From Sanderia malayensis (lineage: Eukaryota; Cnidaria; Scyphozoa; Semaeostomeae; Pelagiidae): DNA of 64,000 nt. Each line of letters begins with the position of its first letter. The stretch's first letter is position 1. Where the stretch lies: NCBI GenBank assembly GCA_013076295.1, contig RQOL01000624.1, positions 62,001-126,000 of the forward strand, read 5' to 3'. A program made the translations under genes and the position numbers. Positions 34,099 to 45,615 of this stretch are shown piece after piece. Below the pieces are notes generated by a model that was not told the DNA's origin, did no database searches, and was given only the letters and a program-made list of their open reading frames with translations.

Positions 34099-36092
34099 AG
34101 GGCATACAGTCGGACAAATTAACAAACTTGCTAATGCTTGTTTTTATAGCTGGAATTGATGGATGCCTTTACCTTTACCATACCCGCCATACCTTTCCGA
34201 AAAACGTTTTATTCTCACCTGATTGATGACGTCATATTAAGACAAATTGTGTCAATTAAAGTGCGATTACTGTTAACAGGAATGAGATAACAAACTGTAA
34301 ATTGCAATTTTGGGAATAGCTCATATAGGCCTAAAGCATGATATATAATTTTGTAACTTTTGATAAGATCAGCATTTTGACAGATGACGTCATCAATTTT
34401 TTTCTCTTATATTTGTATAGTCAGTTTGTTTCAATGACTTATAAATGTAAATTATCTCATTAAGACGACATCCGTACACTCCAGTATGAAAAACGAGCAC
34501 TATACTGAGTTTTTCAAAATTTCCCCGTCTCGTGGCACAAAAATACAAGGCTTTCCTTGGATGCATATCAATAGTGCAGATTTTATTTTCACTTTTCCAT
34601 ACCAAAACTTGGTTTCACACATTTTGTTGATTTATCGCTTTCGAAGTTCTATCTTTGCAAATTGTTTAAGAATAATTTATCATTTTGGGCTTTACATGTC
34701 TAGAATTGCAAGCTACCAAAAAGCGGAGCTGTCTTGACACCTTTTGAAATCGGAAACATGGCGAAACATAGTAAATACTTACTATGTTTCGCCATGTTTC
34801 CGATTTTAAAAGCAATTTTGAAGTTCTGTACCGATCAAAGACTGTCTTGACACCCAGTATACAATAGGCTACGCTAAAAACTGAAACTTTAAGAAAAGTC
34901 TGTCTTCTCTATCTCAGAGGACGAGAAATCACTTTCCCATTCAAAAACGCCTTAATCTTTTTTTGGACGCACTTCATCAGTAAATTCTTTGTACTGCATC
35001 TCGCTCTCAATCTCTTTTGGCAGCTCTTAAGGATATTTCTTTGTTGTTTCCTCTTGCATGGTGGCTCTCCCTCATCTTTTTCAATTACTTCGTCTGCTTC
35101 AGAGCCTTCTGATCTGATCGCGGTTTCTTCCTACGAATGAGTCACTTAGAGAGTTGCTTTGCAATGATCCATTTGGGTGTGGTTGTAGATTTGATAATTA
35201 ATTGTCCAGCCGAAGTTCGCAATGACTACAGTTGTTAACGAGTATTTCAAACAATTTCGCCAAATGTAACATTGTAAGTGCACACGCTTTATTTCTGCAC
35301 ACAGAGAGTCTGGATCTGGCAAAAACGGAGTTGATGATTTTACTTCATTTTCAAATAATGTTTTACCCGTGTCTCAACGTAACTCTCTTTGTTACCTCCA
35401 TTGCACTCTTTGAAAAAGTTATATGGCATCTACTATTGTGTCGTCAGTGAAAACTTCCTCTGGCCCCAAAATTGCGAATTAGTGCTAGACTCCTTGGATC
35501 ATATTTTCCTTCATTTTCAAATATAAAGACTGCAGAAAAGTTAAAATAATTGCGAGGTACTTATATGTTTGGAGAACAGTTACTGAGGAAAAGGAACTGT
35601 GTAATTATTTGGGGCCTGGTGTCCCTCCTTGCCCCGCATTTTGTAGGGGCCTGAATAGTAAGTTTCAATGCCCCATAAAACACACCGCAAAATCTTGTCC
35701 GTTGGCTCAAGCTGATAAATATGAGCAGGCAACATTTTTCGCCAATTCATCTTGTCGACCGAAAAATGTTGTAAGGAAAAAATTAAGATCAGTTTTTCAA
35801 CAGCTATTGGATGACGTCATCTACCAAAATGCTGATCTTATCAAATTTAAAAAATGATATCTCATGCGATAGGTCTATTTGACCTATTTCCAAAAATGCA
35901 ATTTTTGTTTTGTTATCTCATTCCGTTAATATTAATCACACTTTCATTAATAAGATTTGCCTTAATATGACGTCATCAAACACGCGAGAACGAAACGTTT
36001 TTCTGAAAGTTCATGGTCTAATCTATTGATTCCATTCCAGCTATAAGAAAAAATGTTAATATGTTTGTCAGTTTGTTAGGTTATATGCCCTG
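34099..36092. mobile_element. 2-kb element with about 290-bp imperfect inverted arms
   Basis: The left arm 34099-34394 and the right arm 35810-36092 are reverse complements along their full length, by eye at roughly three-quarters identity. They share the anchors AGGGCATA, TTATAGCTGGAAT, GATGACGTCATATTAAG, GGAATGAGATAACAAA, GATAAGATCAGCATTTTG and GATGACGTCATC in order. The 1.4-kb interior holds no transposase that I recognise. This has the form of a foldback or long-TIR non-autonomous DNA transposon, or a segmental inverted duplication. Target-site duplications were not identified. Confidence 0.6.
34741..34812. repeat. 72-nt near-perfect palindrome
   Basis: Arms 34741-34774 and 34779-34812 pair with a single mismatch around a 4-nt ATAC loop; the inner 28 bp are perfect (AAATCGGAAACATGGCGAAA... 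and its complement). A 13-bp direct repeat CTGTCTTGACACC lies on both sides, just left of the palindrome at about 34729 and right of it at about 34843. It lies inside the 34.1-36.1 kb inverted-arm element. Confidence 0.9.
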
Positions 36093-37230
36093 TCTAATAC
36101 GAAAAACTATTTCCTCGCGGCAATTGTGTATATTCCGTATCTCTCTTTATATTATATATCGTTTCTCTTGTCTAGTATAGCACTCCGTTTTGAACAACTG
36201 CTCTATCAACAAACGATAAGAAATAAGCACCCTGTCTCGAGAAAACGGGTCCGGCGTTTTCTTTTCATATCATTTTTTTTAACTTCATGAACAAAAACTC
36301 CGCTAGTTCAAAAACGTGTCTCGTTCTCTATTCGTGGTTGCAATAACATACCCAGAAACAACCCAGAATCAACGCTGCTCTAAAAAGTACTGACTAAAGT
36401 GCTCATTGAATCAGGGAAATACAGTCTTAGATTTCTTGAGGATGGTACCTGGCATTGTTTTATTTGTTGTATAGTTTCAATATGGAAATTGATCGCAATG
36501 GGCAATATGCACTTTCAAATAGGTATAAGGTGAGACCAGCAAACAATTTCCATCCTTTTTCAGAAAAATAAATTGACACTTTGGTTACAACATATGCCAA
36601 AGTAACTCCATCTTGGTGACAGCTTTACTCTATGAAATTATAATTTGTATTAATGTTATCTCAAGAAATTGGGCGTTAAGCATACCGGGCCTGATTGCTT
36701 GAGTAGGAATAAGCTTTTACGGTCGGTGATACCGATTTGCTGTGCAAGTTTCGGCCGATACACCTGGCAGTAATTACCGGATTGGTTAAACTGCAGACTA
36801 ATGACTGAAATCATAATATAAACTCAAACAAACAATAAAAGAGGACAGGGTGGGTGGGAGAAGTCAATCCTTGTTCTATGCGTTAGGCCTTAGAATGATT
36901 GTTGCATCTGAACTTGGCACGAACATGCCTGACTAAATTGCTAAAGAGATAGCCGCCGTCAATCTATCTGCTGGGCTCGTTAACCACACCCTTATGGGAT
37001 CATGTTGATACATGCACACGAGGCTATTTCGCAATTGCAATTTCTATCGCCCATTAACTGTTCTTAAATTGCATTTAAGAACTATTAAAATTATTATTTG
37101 CTTATCAAGATAGATTACATAAATGATCAAAAATGACATTCAGTCATCAGTGTCTGTTTAAAGCCCCTTGCTTTAATGATAGATAATGCATGCATACATG
37201 TCAAAAATAATACCAGACTATGCGAATACA
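36093..37230. other. No gene recognised
   Basis: No open frame with domain character and no splice-bounded exon of note on either strand. Composition is AT-rich with no evident repeats shared with the rest of the window. Confidence 0.45.
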
Positions 37231-37233
37231 ATG

Positions 37234-37786
37234 TTATAAACTATATAAACTACAAAATATCAACAAGATACTGTTTAAAATTCTAAAAGTGAACATGATG
37301 TTTGTTAATCTTAAATTACACAATTTAAGTTGAATATATTTGTTTGTCATATGGTTTTTGAATGAAATTATATCTTTTGCATTCATCAGTTTATGTAGCA
37401 AGCTGCTCCATTCTTTCATAATCCTTTGTGAATGAAAAACTTCTGGTGACTCTAAATATCTTTGTGACGTTTCTCTCACAATATACTTTGAAATTATGCC
37501 ATCTCGTTTTAATGCTGTTATTTTGGAAATATAAAGAATCTGTATCACTGCACCCATATATGTATCCAGTTCTTTAAAAGTAGCTATGATATCTCACTAA
37601 TCAATGACTTCTTCTGTGCAATCTTTGAATAAAATCTTTAATTTTCCACTTTTTTAAAGTAGAGTTCCCAACAAATACTGACAATTCCATTAATGGTTGT
37701 GCTATGTTACTTGTAAGTTCAAGAATGTCTTTATTTCTACAGAACAGTTCTTCAGTTCTCACTAACAGTTCCCTGTATTTTTTCAT
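37234..37786 (-). CDS. Unidentified open frames, possibly one disrupted gene
   Basis: Two minus-strand frames, 37601-37786 (MKKYRELLVRTEELFCRNKD...) and 37234-37557, are separated by about 40 bases. The first is helical and charged. The second resembles the C-terminal nucleic-acid-processing tail of some LINE proteins (RDGIISKYIVRETSQRY, then HSQRIMKEWSSLLHK), but no catalytic motif is present. I cannot assign a family; short length and lack of starts make this weak. Confidence 0.2.
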
Positions 37787-38139
37787 TTCACCTCAGAACA
37801 GATTTGTCCATACCATACCAGCTTGCATTACTACTAATCCTTGAACCCCCTAGATGAAATGCTGCAAACTTTCAATGATGGTAGTAAACAGCAGATCAAA
37901 ACTGCAGTTGAATAAATAATTTTATCTTACAGAATTGGCACATACGTAAATACAACTCACTAGGCCTAACTAAAACTTGCAAGCTTCCTTGCTTTCCCCA
38001 ATCTTGGTCGCGAAATATTACTTCAAAATGGTAGATGAAGAAACACTTGTTGTCCCCCTGGTCAGTTAAACAATACGAATTCCACGTAGTTCTACGTAAC
38101 ACCAACATGCACCAGCCATTGGTTGATTATATCTTCTAC

Positions 38140-38310
38140 GTCAGAGGACAGACTTGTCACGAGAGGACAGACTTGCCACGGCACAGTTGGTTAATACAGA
38201 GACGTTTACACCACATAGTTGCAGATCAACTGCAGCTAGTAAAGCTAGATTTAATGGTGTTCCTGTGAACGAAATTATGAAAAGGTGTTGTTGGTCTCAT
38301 GAATCTACTA
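38140..38310 (+). pseudogene. Tyrosine recombinase C-terminal remnant
   Basis: Reads LATAQLVNTETFTPHSCRST followed by AASKARFNGVPVNEIMKRCC and WSHESTT. This is the HxxR box and following helix of tyrosine recombinases of the kind found in DIRS/Crypton-type or captured phage-integrase-like elements of animals (canonical form HSTRxAxTSxAxxxGVxxxxIxxxAxW). The final catalytic tyrosine, normally a dozen residues after the Trp, is absent because the frame runs into unrelated sequence. Upstream parts contain stops. It is an isolated fragment. Confidence 0.5.
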
Positions 38311-38399
38311 CACTTTCTTGTCCCCACAGGTCAATAGAATACAAATTACCCTTCATACAGGTAAGTACTCGGTTAATTTTCAATTCATCACTGAAAGCT

Positions 38400-39050
38400 C
38401 CACAATTTTTGTAGGCTTTCACTGTGGAAATGGTATTCTAAAAGCCAGAACTACTGATGGTCCAGCAAATTGGACACAATCTAGACAATGCAGTGGCTAA
38501 TGGTTTGAAAGACATTTTCAAAAGTGCTCAGAGTCTGTATTGTACACAGCATACGCAAAGAGCAGACGAAAGGCATTTAAAGGAAATGAGAGCCAACAAA
38601 AGCACAATGCAACAAATAATGCAAGATATATACGGCAGACAGGGTGGGTTTGTGGAGGAATTTGGACTTGTTGGTGCTGCAGACAAAGATGATTTTGATG
38701 CTAAATTAGCGAGCCTGAAAGAAATCTGGGACCAGCTTCTACCTAAATTTCATTCATGGTTCTCTGCAAAACGATCAGCTCTATTTAAATCAAACCTCTC
38801 AGCTCGTTCACGTCTGGACATCACTGGTCGATTTTATACAAATGGACTTGAAAACGGTCACAGGCTTCAGAAAAAATTCGTATCAGATGAAGGGCAATGC
38901 TCCAGAAATGCAACTGACATCAACAAGTTTCCAAGCCAATGGGTAGAGGAGTTCTATGGCGAAGCTGTACGAGCTCTGAGGGCTGTTGGTCGATGCCTAC
39001 GATGCCTATATGAAAGCTACTTCGTAGATCAAGCTAGATGGAATGAATGA
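38400..39050 (+). pseudogene. MULE-like transposase fragment
   Basis: An open frame of 197 codons: CTQHTQRADERHLKEM, IYGRQGGFVEEFGLVGAADK, a DDFDAKLASLKEIWDQLLP segment, FHSWFSAKRSALFKSNLSAR and GRFYTNGLENGHRLQKKF, ending in WVEEFYGEAVRALRAVGR. This is the region after the DDE core in Mutator-like transposase proteins common as repeats in sponges and cnidarians. The catalytic core upstream is missing or broken, and the SWIM zinc finger expected downstream is not on this strand; instead a SWIM domain occurs on the opposite strand at 40.5-41 kb. Probably an element fragment. Family call is by pattern. Confidence 0.5.
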
Positions 39051-39116
39051 AGTGCAAAACGAAGACAGCAGCACGCAACAACGTTTTTTGAGGCAGTTCC
39101 TGCAGAAAGTGAGTGC

Positions 39117-39155
39117 TACAAGAAGCCATCATCTGCAAGGTGATGGCTTCTTGTA
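39117..39155. repeat. Perfect 15-bp hairpin after the MULE-like frame
   Basis: TACAAGAAGCCATCA (39117-39131) and its exact complement (39141-39155) with a 9-nt loop. It lies 67 bases beyond the stop codon at 39050, between the convergent MULE-like fragment and the Ulp1-like gene, and could be a terminator-like or recombination-prone structure. Confidence 0.8.
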
Positions 39156-39286
39156 TCATCATAGCATGATAGCATCAGCCAAACTAAACCATCATCGATA
39201 CCATAATTGTATGTATGTAACCCATACTATTATCGTAGTAATAGTATCTATTATAATAGTATTGTTTGAAATATATGTACATTGTG

Positions 39287-40170
39287 TCAGTTTGGGCTAC
39301 ATCTGTGACACACAAACGGATTTCCACTCAGAGCAGCAGTTGCTTGTATTGAGGTTAATTTAATACAACAGTATGTCAGTCCATAATGGTATTTGTTTCT
39401 ACAAACTGAACATTCCAGCAGCTCAACTGCAGTAATATGTTTAAGACATACACAATAAACACTAATTGTATAATGTTCCTTCTCTGTACAAGTAGACCTT
39501 GGTAAATGAGGGAACATTGAAATCTTTTGTTTTTCATAGCCTTTCAGCAAATGGGGTCGCATCTTGTTTTGCTCCCAAACAACAGAGCCAGGATCTACAC
39601 CACTGGAAAGTGTTACAGCATTGGCTATAGCAAAAAGATCACAGTCCGATCCTCCTTTTTGTTTCTGCTGTAATACCACAGTTACATCAGGTTGGCCATC
39701 ATCTTTGCTCATGTATCTGCACATATGCACCAGCTGTCGCTTCAAGGCTTCATTTAAATTTGTGGAGAAGCTTTCGTATACAATAATTGAACCAGAAATA
39801 GTGCTAGATGTAACCCAATGGTGTCCTATATTGTGGCACTGAATTGCCTGTTCTCTAGCCTGTTCAATCATGATGTTTCGATGGTGTGTCATTGCAGTGA
39901 TGTTATAAGGACCAGCTATACCTAGACCTTTGACCCTTATCAAATGTTGTGCTGCATCAAGGAGCTGATCAGTTAGCCAACCCAAAGGGTGAATAAGAGT
40001 GTCCCTCAAACTTTCAGTAAGGTTTAAAGCCCCAATTTCTAACCAGATATTTGTATGTGGAGATGGGATTGTGATACTATCTACATCGATTCTTTGCAAC
40101 TTTGCTTGCACCATTGTGTTTTTGGTGATGGCAACATTATTGTTATGATGATCAGCAATCAACCCAACTC
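39287..40170 (-). pseudogene. Ulp1/C48-like cysteine protease with C-terminal PHD-like finger
   Basis: A 291-codon frame. IWLEIGALNLTESLRDTL leads into the protease region: HHWVTSST (catalytic His), IVYESFS (position of the Asp, here Glu), TVVLQQKQKGGSDCDLFAIA (Gln and Cys). This is the order of Ulp1/adenain-type proteases attached to transposons. A zinc finger of PHD-like spacing closes the protein (YCVCLKH...CSVCRNKYHYG...FVCHRC). Upstream the frame shifts by one base near 40165 into KTVSPKKKRKLMKQ. Because the Asp is substituted and the reading frame broken, activity is doubtful. Confidence 0.6.
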
Positions 40171-41500
40171 TTTTTGAAAATTTGTTCTTTTTTGTACAAC
40201 AAGTGTTTCATTGATGCACTGGTTGACTGCTTCATTAATTTTCTTTTCTTCTTTGGTGAAACAGTTTTATCTTTCAAAGATATACCATTTTCCATCAATC
40301 TGTGGCTTCGGATGTAATGTCAAGCTTCTGTTATAAGCTTGTTTGTTTCCGAAAGTACTTCTGCATCCTGGGTCACATAAAGCTCATCATGAAGATTTTT
40401 TAAATTTTGTACACATTCATGACGTGTTTTTCTTTTGCATTTCCCCGTTCTTAATTTTAACAATGTAGCAGCTTTAACATTATCCACAGTTTTTTCTTTA
40501 TGTTCCATAGGTGTTTCTGCTGGTTCAGCCCCAGGCATGTGCATCATCAGCAATGGGTATGCTAGCGGAAAGGTCGTTATTTGCTTCTGTTGCACTAGGA
40601 TGCAGAACAACTGAATCTAGCTTAAATAATGCATGATCAGTGAAGCTGATACCCAATGATTCCCATCCAATTCCTGGTTGGTTAACAACTGCACACATGT
40701 GCTTACAAGGCAATTTTCTAATTTTGAAATCTTTGCAATTGCAAGATGGTAAGTAGTCTTCGGATCCCAACCATATATTGTCAGTGTTTTGTCCACTTCT
40801 GACAGCAAACCTTGTTGCATCTACCTTTGAAACAGTCACTCTGTCTGTTGTAGCAGTTGAAAATCTGTCCATTATATGCCTCACAACACCTTTTGATCTG
40901 TTATGTAGAAAATCGAGTACTCTTGTGTCATACTGTTTATAACTGTTGCTGCTCTTTATATTCAATTCTTTGTATCTGCCATAGAGCAAAAAGATATGAT
41001 TTCATATAATTTGAGACAACTGGATATGGCATGTGTCCGTAAATGCTGCAAATATATGCACTTTTTGTACCTATCTGGCAGAAATTGATTCAGCAAAAGA
41101 TCAACCACGCTCCGTTCCATTGTTTGTGTAAATGGCCACACAGAGTTTCTGATCACGGTAGAATCTAACCCATTTCTGTTAATAGATTATCACCATGTAT
41201 TGATTTAAAATTGCATTCTTTATGCTCAAAGCGTTTTATAATGTTACATAATAGCTGTCACTGATTTTGATATAAGCAATAGCTGTGTGTTTTACTTGGT
41301 TACCTTTAAATGTAATCCCCAGAACTTGTCGTAATAGTTTCGCAGGGGCTCAGAGGTGTTCCACAGGTTGCTTTTTTGAAGGATTTCAATATTCTTCTTC
41401 ATAATTTCTTCATTTTCACCAGTTGCAATACCGCGTAAGTAACCAAGAACTTCTGACTTACAGCTATTCACCCCATGGCTAGATTTTCCAACCCATTCTG
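40171..41500 (-). pseudogene. SWIM-domain transposase C-terminus, same gene as the Ulp1-like protease
   Basis: Three pieces on the minus strand. 41480-41305 gives SSHGVNSCKSEVLGYLRGIA and NLWNTSEPLRNYYDKFWGL; 41156-41065 gives VIRNSVWPFTQTMERSVVDL. 40979-40540 gives KQYDTRVLDFLHNRSKGVV and a SWIM zinc finger, YLPSCNCKDFKIRKLPCKHM (CxCx8-10CxH). The frame then shifts by one base near 40540 and continues to an in-frame UGA at 40320, with more basic sequence beyond, before the protease region. SWIM fingers follow the DDE core in MULE transposases. The DDE core itself is not found. The gene is tail-to-tail with the MULE-like fragment at 38.4-39.05 kb. Confidence 0.6.
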
Positions 41501-42940
41501 TCCAAGCTTTTTCCCGGTGGAAATCACATACATCAACATGGGTATCTGTGGAAGAGAATTTTTAAAGTCTCCACTACACTACACCTATCTCCTCTACACC
41601 TTCCTCAGCATCAGCAAAACCATAATCAAAAACACTGTCAATATGGTCTATAATTTTAAAACATCTAAACCTTTATTTATGCAAGTAATTGCCGTACAGT
41701 CTTGGCTAATGCAAACTCAACCAAATTTTAGCCAAATTTTCGAACTTTAGCAGCTTATATCTCGAAAACAAAGCTTGACTTTAAAAAATGAATAGCGGAT
41801 TCATCATCGGCGCATTGGAATTGATCAAAAAAGCTCAACTTGTTTTTAGGTTGCAGGTCTACTTAAAAGAATTTTTCAAAAAAAAATGTAATGTTCATTA
41901 AGCATTGTGGGGATCCATGGGTTCATCCCAGGCAAGGTTTCCATCTACAATGTGGAAGAACATGCATGTGAATGAATAACATTGATTGACACAGAGGATT
42001 TTCAACTTAAGCCTAACAATGCAAATGTTGCTCTTCAAAATGAAGATGTTGATCAAGTTGCATACATGCTTTATCTAAGAAAAAATTTCATGTATCAGAT
42101 GAAACTTGGAGAGAACTTTCAGCTGTTTCCAAAGAACTTCCTACTCTTTATTTCTTAAAACAGAGAATGCAACAATTCAATAAAAAACCTCATTTGAAAG
42201 AAACACCTGTAGGCAGGGAATTTCTTACAGAAATCTAGAAACTTTTCCGATGTTTTATTTCTCACTTGATTATGAAAGTATGATATCTTGCTGTTATTTT
42301 AAGCGACCGCACCTTTTCTAAAAATAGCTCATCGTCACGTGATCGATGACGTCACTATCCAGTAAGAAAAATATTTTTTACTCAATAGAAAGGTGATTTA
42401 TAGCTCATTCGATAGATCTCGCTCTACTGAGTACTTTGGGTATAGCATTTGCACCTCTATCACGTAGGTGATCTGAGGTACAGCCCATTTAAAGTTTTTA
42501 AGCCAGGGGTAACTTCATATAAAATTGACATATTTTCATGAAAATTTTACGAAAATAAATTCGTTTCTGCACTTGCGTATGCTTTATTTAGTCTTAAATG
42601 GGAAGGGCAGCCTAAATATTTTAAGCAGGACCACCAACAAACGATCTAAAAAGGTAATTATTGCAACAAAGCAGTAACCCCCGTCTAAAGCGAAAGTCCA
42701 TGTACAGGGACCTGGATCTCTTTAGAAGGGTCTCCCAATCATGTCCAAATGGTTGTTTGTTAATTGTGGCATTTGTTAGTTTTAGGAAAAGAATAGCAAG
42801 AAAGGCTACTTCCTCTTTGCTTGAAATTTGAAGCTTGAAAATAAAACCATGATTTTGAAATTTGACCTGGTAAAAGTGAACAGTGAGCAGTGTTTCAATC
42901 TTGCTCTCGAAAGACAGACTTATAAATAAATATGCAGATT
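41501..42940. other. No intact gene
   Basis: A few coding-like words appear on the plus strand near 41940-42240 but are broken by stops. A GATGACGTCA-containing patch at 42320-42420 recalls the arms of the 34-36 kb element (shared TAGCTCAT and GATGACGTCA words), too short to call. No other structure was recognised. Confidence 0.35.
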
Positions 42941-42947
42941 CCTCACA

Positions 42948-45560
42948 ATGTTCGTGCCAGTTTTCAGTCCTGAAAGAAATCCAGGTAATAAAGTTTGTCT
43001 TCTTTGTAATCGAAGCATTCAAAGCAAAGATCAAGTTAGAGCAATCACCCAGCAAGGGTTACAAAATTTAACAGGGGAAGCATCGAGATGGATTAAAATT
43101 GATACTCCCGATAGCGATAAAACACACTGTTTCACTGAAGTATCATGTATAATTCCTAAAATAAGCGAAGCCAATTACGCTGTTCACAATTCATGTAATT
43201 TAAAATTTCGTACAAAGATTGAGTTATTTACAACTCGATTTGGTCTTAAATCTATGCCACATAGCGACAAATCCACACCAACCGAGGCCACAAGGAGCAA
43301 TGCGCCATCACTAGTTAAAAGAGTTAGTCGTCCCTGCTCAGAAGTTAGCTATGATGAGAGACGCTGCTTCATTTACTTTGAAAAGACAGAAGAAGATTCA
43401 GAAACTTATATGCAAGGGGGTTTAACAAGGTGCTCGGACGATAATGCCGCAGCCAAGATTTTAGAAAAGTAGGACTTGTACTTGAGGGATAAGCATCACA
43501 AGTTTTATAGCGCATCACAAAGACTTGATGCAATATTGAAAGTAGATTGTTTTGATGTCTTTTCTGCAGACATTTTCTATCATAGACTATGTTATTTGCA
43601 ATACGCGCATCCCTAATTCCCCGTCCAAAGAGAACAGAGAGATGAAAAGGAGGATCATGTCTTACAGCCGTTTTTGTTCAATCTGACGAAAAAGATAATC
43701 AAAGAAAAATGTGCCTTCTTGTTACACGAGCTTTTGAAAGATATCGGTTATGCAAGTGAAGAAGTCGGATTAGATGCACCCATTATTTTTGATACTCGAA
43801 CACTCCGTAGAAAAATTGAAGAAGAATTCGGTGAACGCATTTCATTTAGATCTGCGTCGAAAAATGTGCTGGTATATGCATCTGATACCAACCCATGCGA
43901 CTACGCAGTTGCCACCCTTCGTGGCCAGGGACTTAGAGATGACAATTTGATAAAAGCGTTTGGCTGTATGATTAGACAAAAGCTACAATGTAGAGATGAA
44001 CAGCCAAAAAAATGGCCATTGACCGCTGAAGAATTTTTCCTTGAATTAGACAGAGGCCCACCTCCAGACTTATACAACGCAATATTCTACACTATCAGCG
44101 ATGATGCAAAGAAAAATGAATATGGTTACAACATAACAACCTCTACGAACTTGGCAATAAAAATCTGGTCCCTTGCCAGCGACTGGGAGTCAATCGTTAC
44201 AAAGAAATCATAGCCAAACAGGAAATACTAGGTAAGATTGGAATTCATTATTGATCTTACAATAAATCCACCTTTTCAAAAAGGTACGTCCTCCATAATG
44301 CAAATTAATTCAGTTATGGACATCTTTTGCTTTATTTTTCAATGGGATTCTTCAATGCAAGCAAAGTTTAACCCAATAACGAATTGTTACCTATATATAT
44401 GGAGATCGTTATAATAAGTGTTGGCATTGAAAGACTGGAGGTTTTAAGAAATTTAACCATTTAATTCCATTTTTATTATGCGAAAACCTTTCTGAAAGAA
44501 TTGATTTTTAAGATTCAAAAGCGAAATATCCCTGGCCCATAAGTTTGATCAAGAAGGATTTATCTCCAAAAGGTGGATTCAATACGTTACGTCGGGCTCT
44601 ACCTCTATCTAATTGGAGCTATGTTTTGTTTTTGTTTAAGCTCTGAACTTATTCCAATTCTTTTTTCATTTTTCAGGTTTTGTAACAACTGGAAGCCAGG
44701 GAATCATCAACTACTTACACAAATGTAACCATGCGATTTCTTACAACCGCATTCGGCTTCAAAATCAAGCTTGGGCCAGAACGGTAAGCAAAGATTGCCA
44801 CTTTCCGCACTTGCGCAAAGGAATCATCTGTCATAGCACCATAGATAATAATGATGGTCGACAAGATACTGCAACGGGATCGGGTACAACCCATGATACA
44901 AACAAGACGTTATTTCAGCTGCTTTCTAGCCAAGAAAGTCTCTTCCCACACTCGGTGAAGAAAAAAAACTGCCCCTAGATATATCAAACTTTCAAAATGA
45001 CAGCTTTCAAGAAGCTCCTCCATATAGCTTAGGTAGAAAAGTGGGACCAAAGAATTTCCCTAATCACACCGATGCCAAAGGTAGACAAGAACTTGAGCTG
45101 TGCTTACAAAAAGATATTGCATGGCCTGCCGCTTGCTGTTTGCCAGACACGTTATTTGAAGATGCTGTAGCTCCTTTGGGATCATGGACAGCATTTCAAA
45201 AGCAAGTATCGCAATTCCAACCCCCTAATATGTGTTCAGGAATATTTGCCGGTCACTCCAGCTCCTCCAGACTACCCCGTGTTGAAAGAATATTTAGACT
45301 TTCTTCTGGACATGATAAAGGATTTAGACATTCCCCATGTGCTTGTCCACGCAGATGAGGCTGTATACTCCAAGCTGTGCCATTTATTATGGAAAGATAA
45401 GCTGCTGTATAAGCAAATAGTTCTATTAATGGGTGGATTTCACCAGCTCCACGTGATACAACGGCTGATATACAAGAGGTACCACTGTAGACAGATGCAG
45501 CTATGGCGTATCGATGCCAACGTCATCAAAAAGAAACAAAAAGCGAAAGCATCTATTGAA
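42948..45560 (+). pseudogene. Broken transposase-like gene of an uncharacterised metazoan repeat family
   Basis: Colinear pieces. 42948-43600: zinc-binding N-terminus (NKVCLLCNRSIQSKDQ; YAVHNSCNLKF), a UAG at about 43470, then FSADIFYHRLCYLQYAH. 43674-44213: APIIFDTRTLRRKIEEEFGE, VLVYASDTNPCDYAV. 44680-44975: RKGIICHSTIDNNDGRQDTA, TGSGTTHDTNKTLFQLL. 45041-45560: after a one-base shift near 45245, IPHVLVHADEAVYSKLCHLL and LLMGGFHQLHVIQRLIYKRY. The last block, with an Asp in a VHADEAV strand, could hold part of an RNase H-like core. I have seen such proteins only as repeated hypotheticals; no named superfamily is asserted. The 3' end is cut by the element at 45616. Confidence 0.55.
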
Positions 45561-45615
45561 ATCTTGAAAGAGGATAAACAAGTATTTGGCCTTATGGTTT
45601 CAAAATCAGTATCAA

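Noticed and set aside
34099..36092. Reading the 34-36 kb inverted arms as LTRs of a retroelement
   Set aside because: The arms are inverted, not direct, and no gag, RT or integrase motif lies between them.
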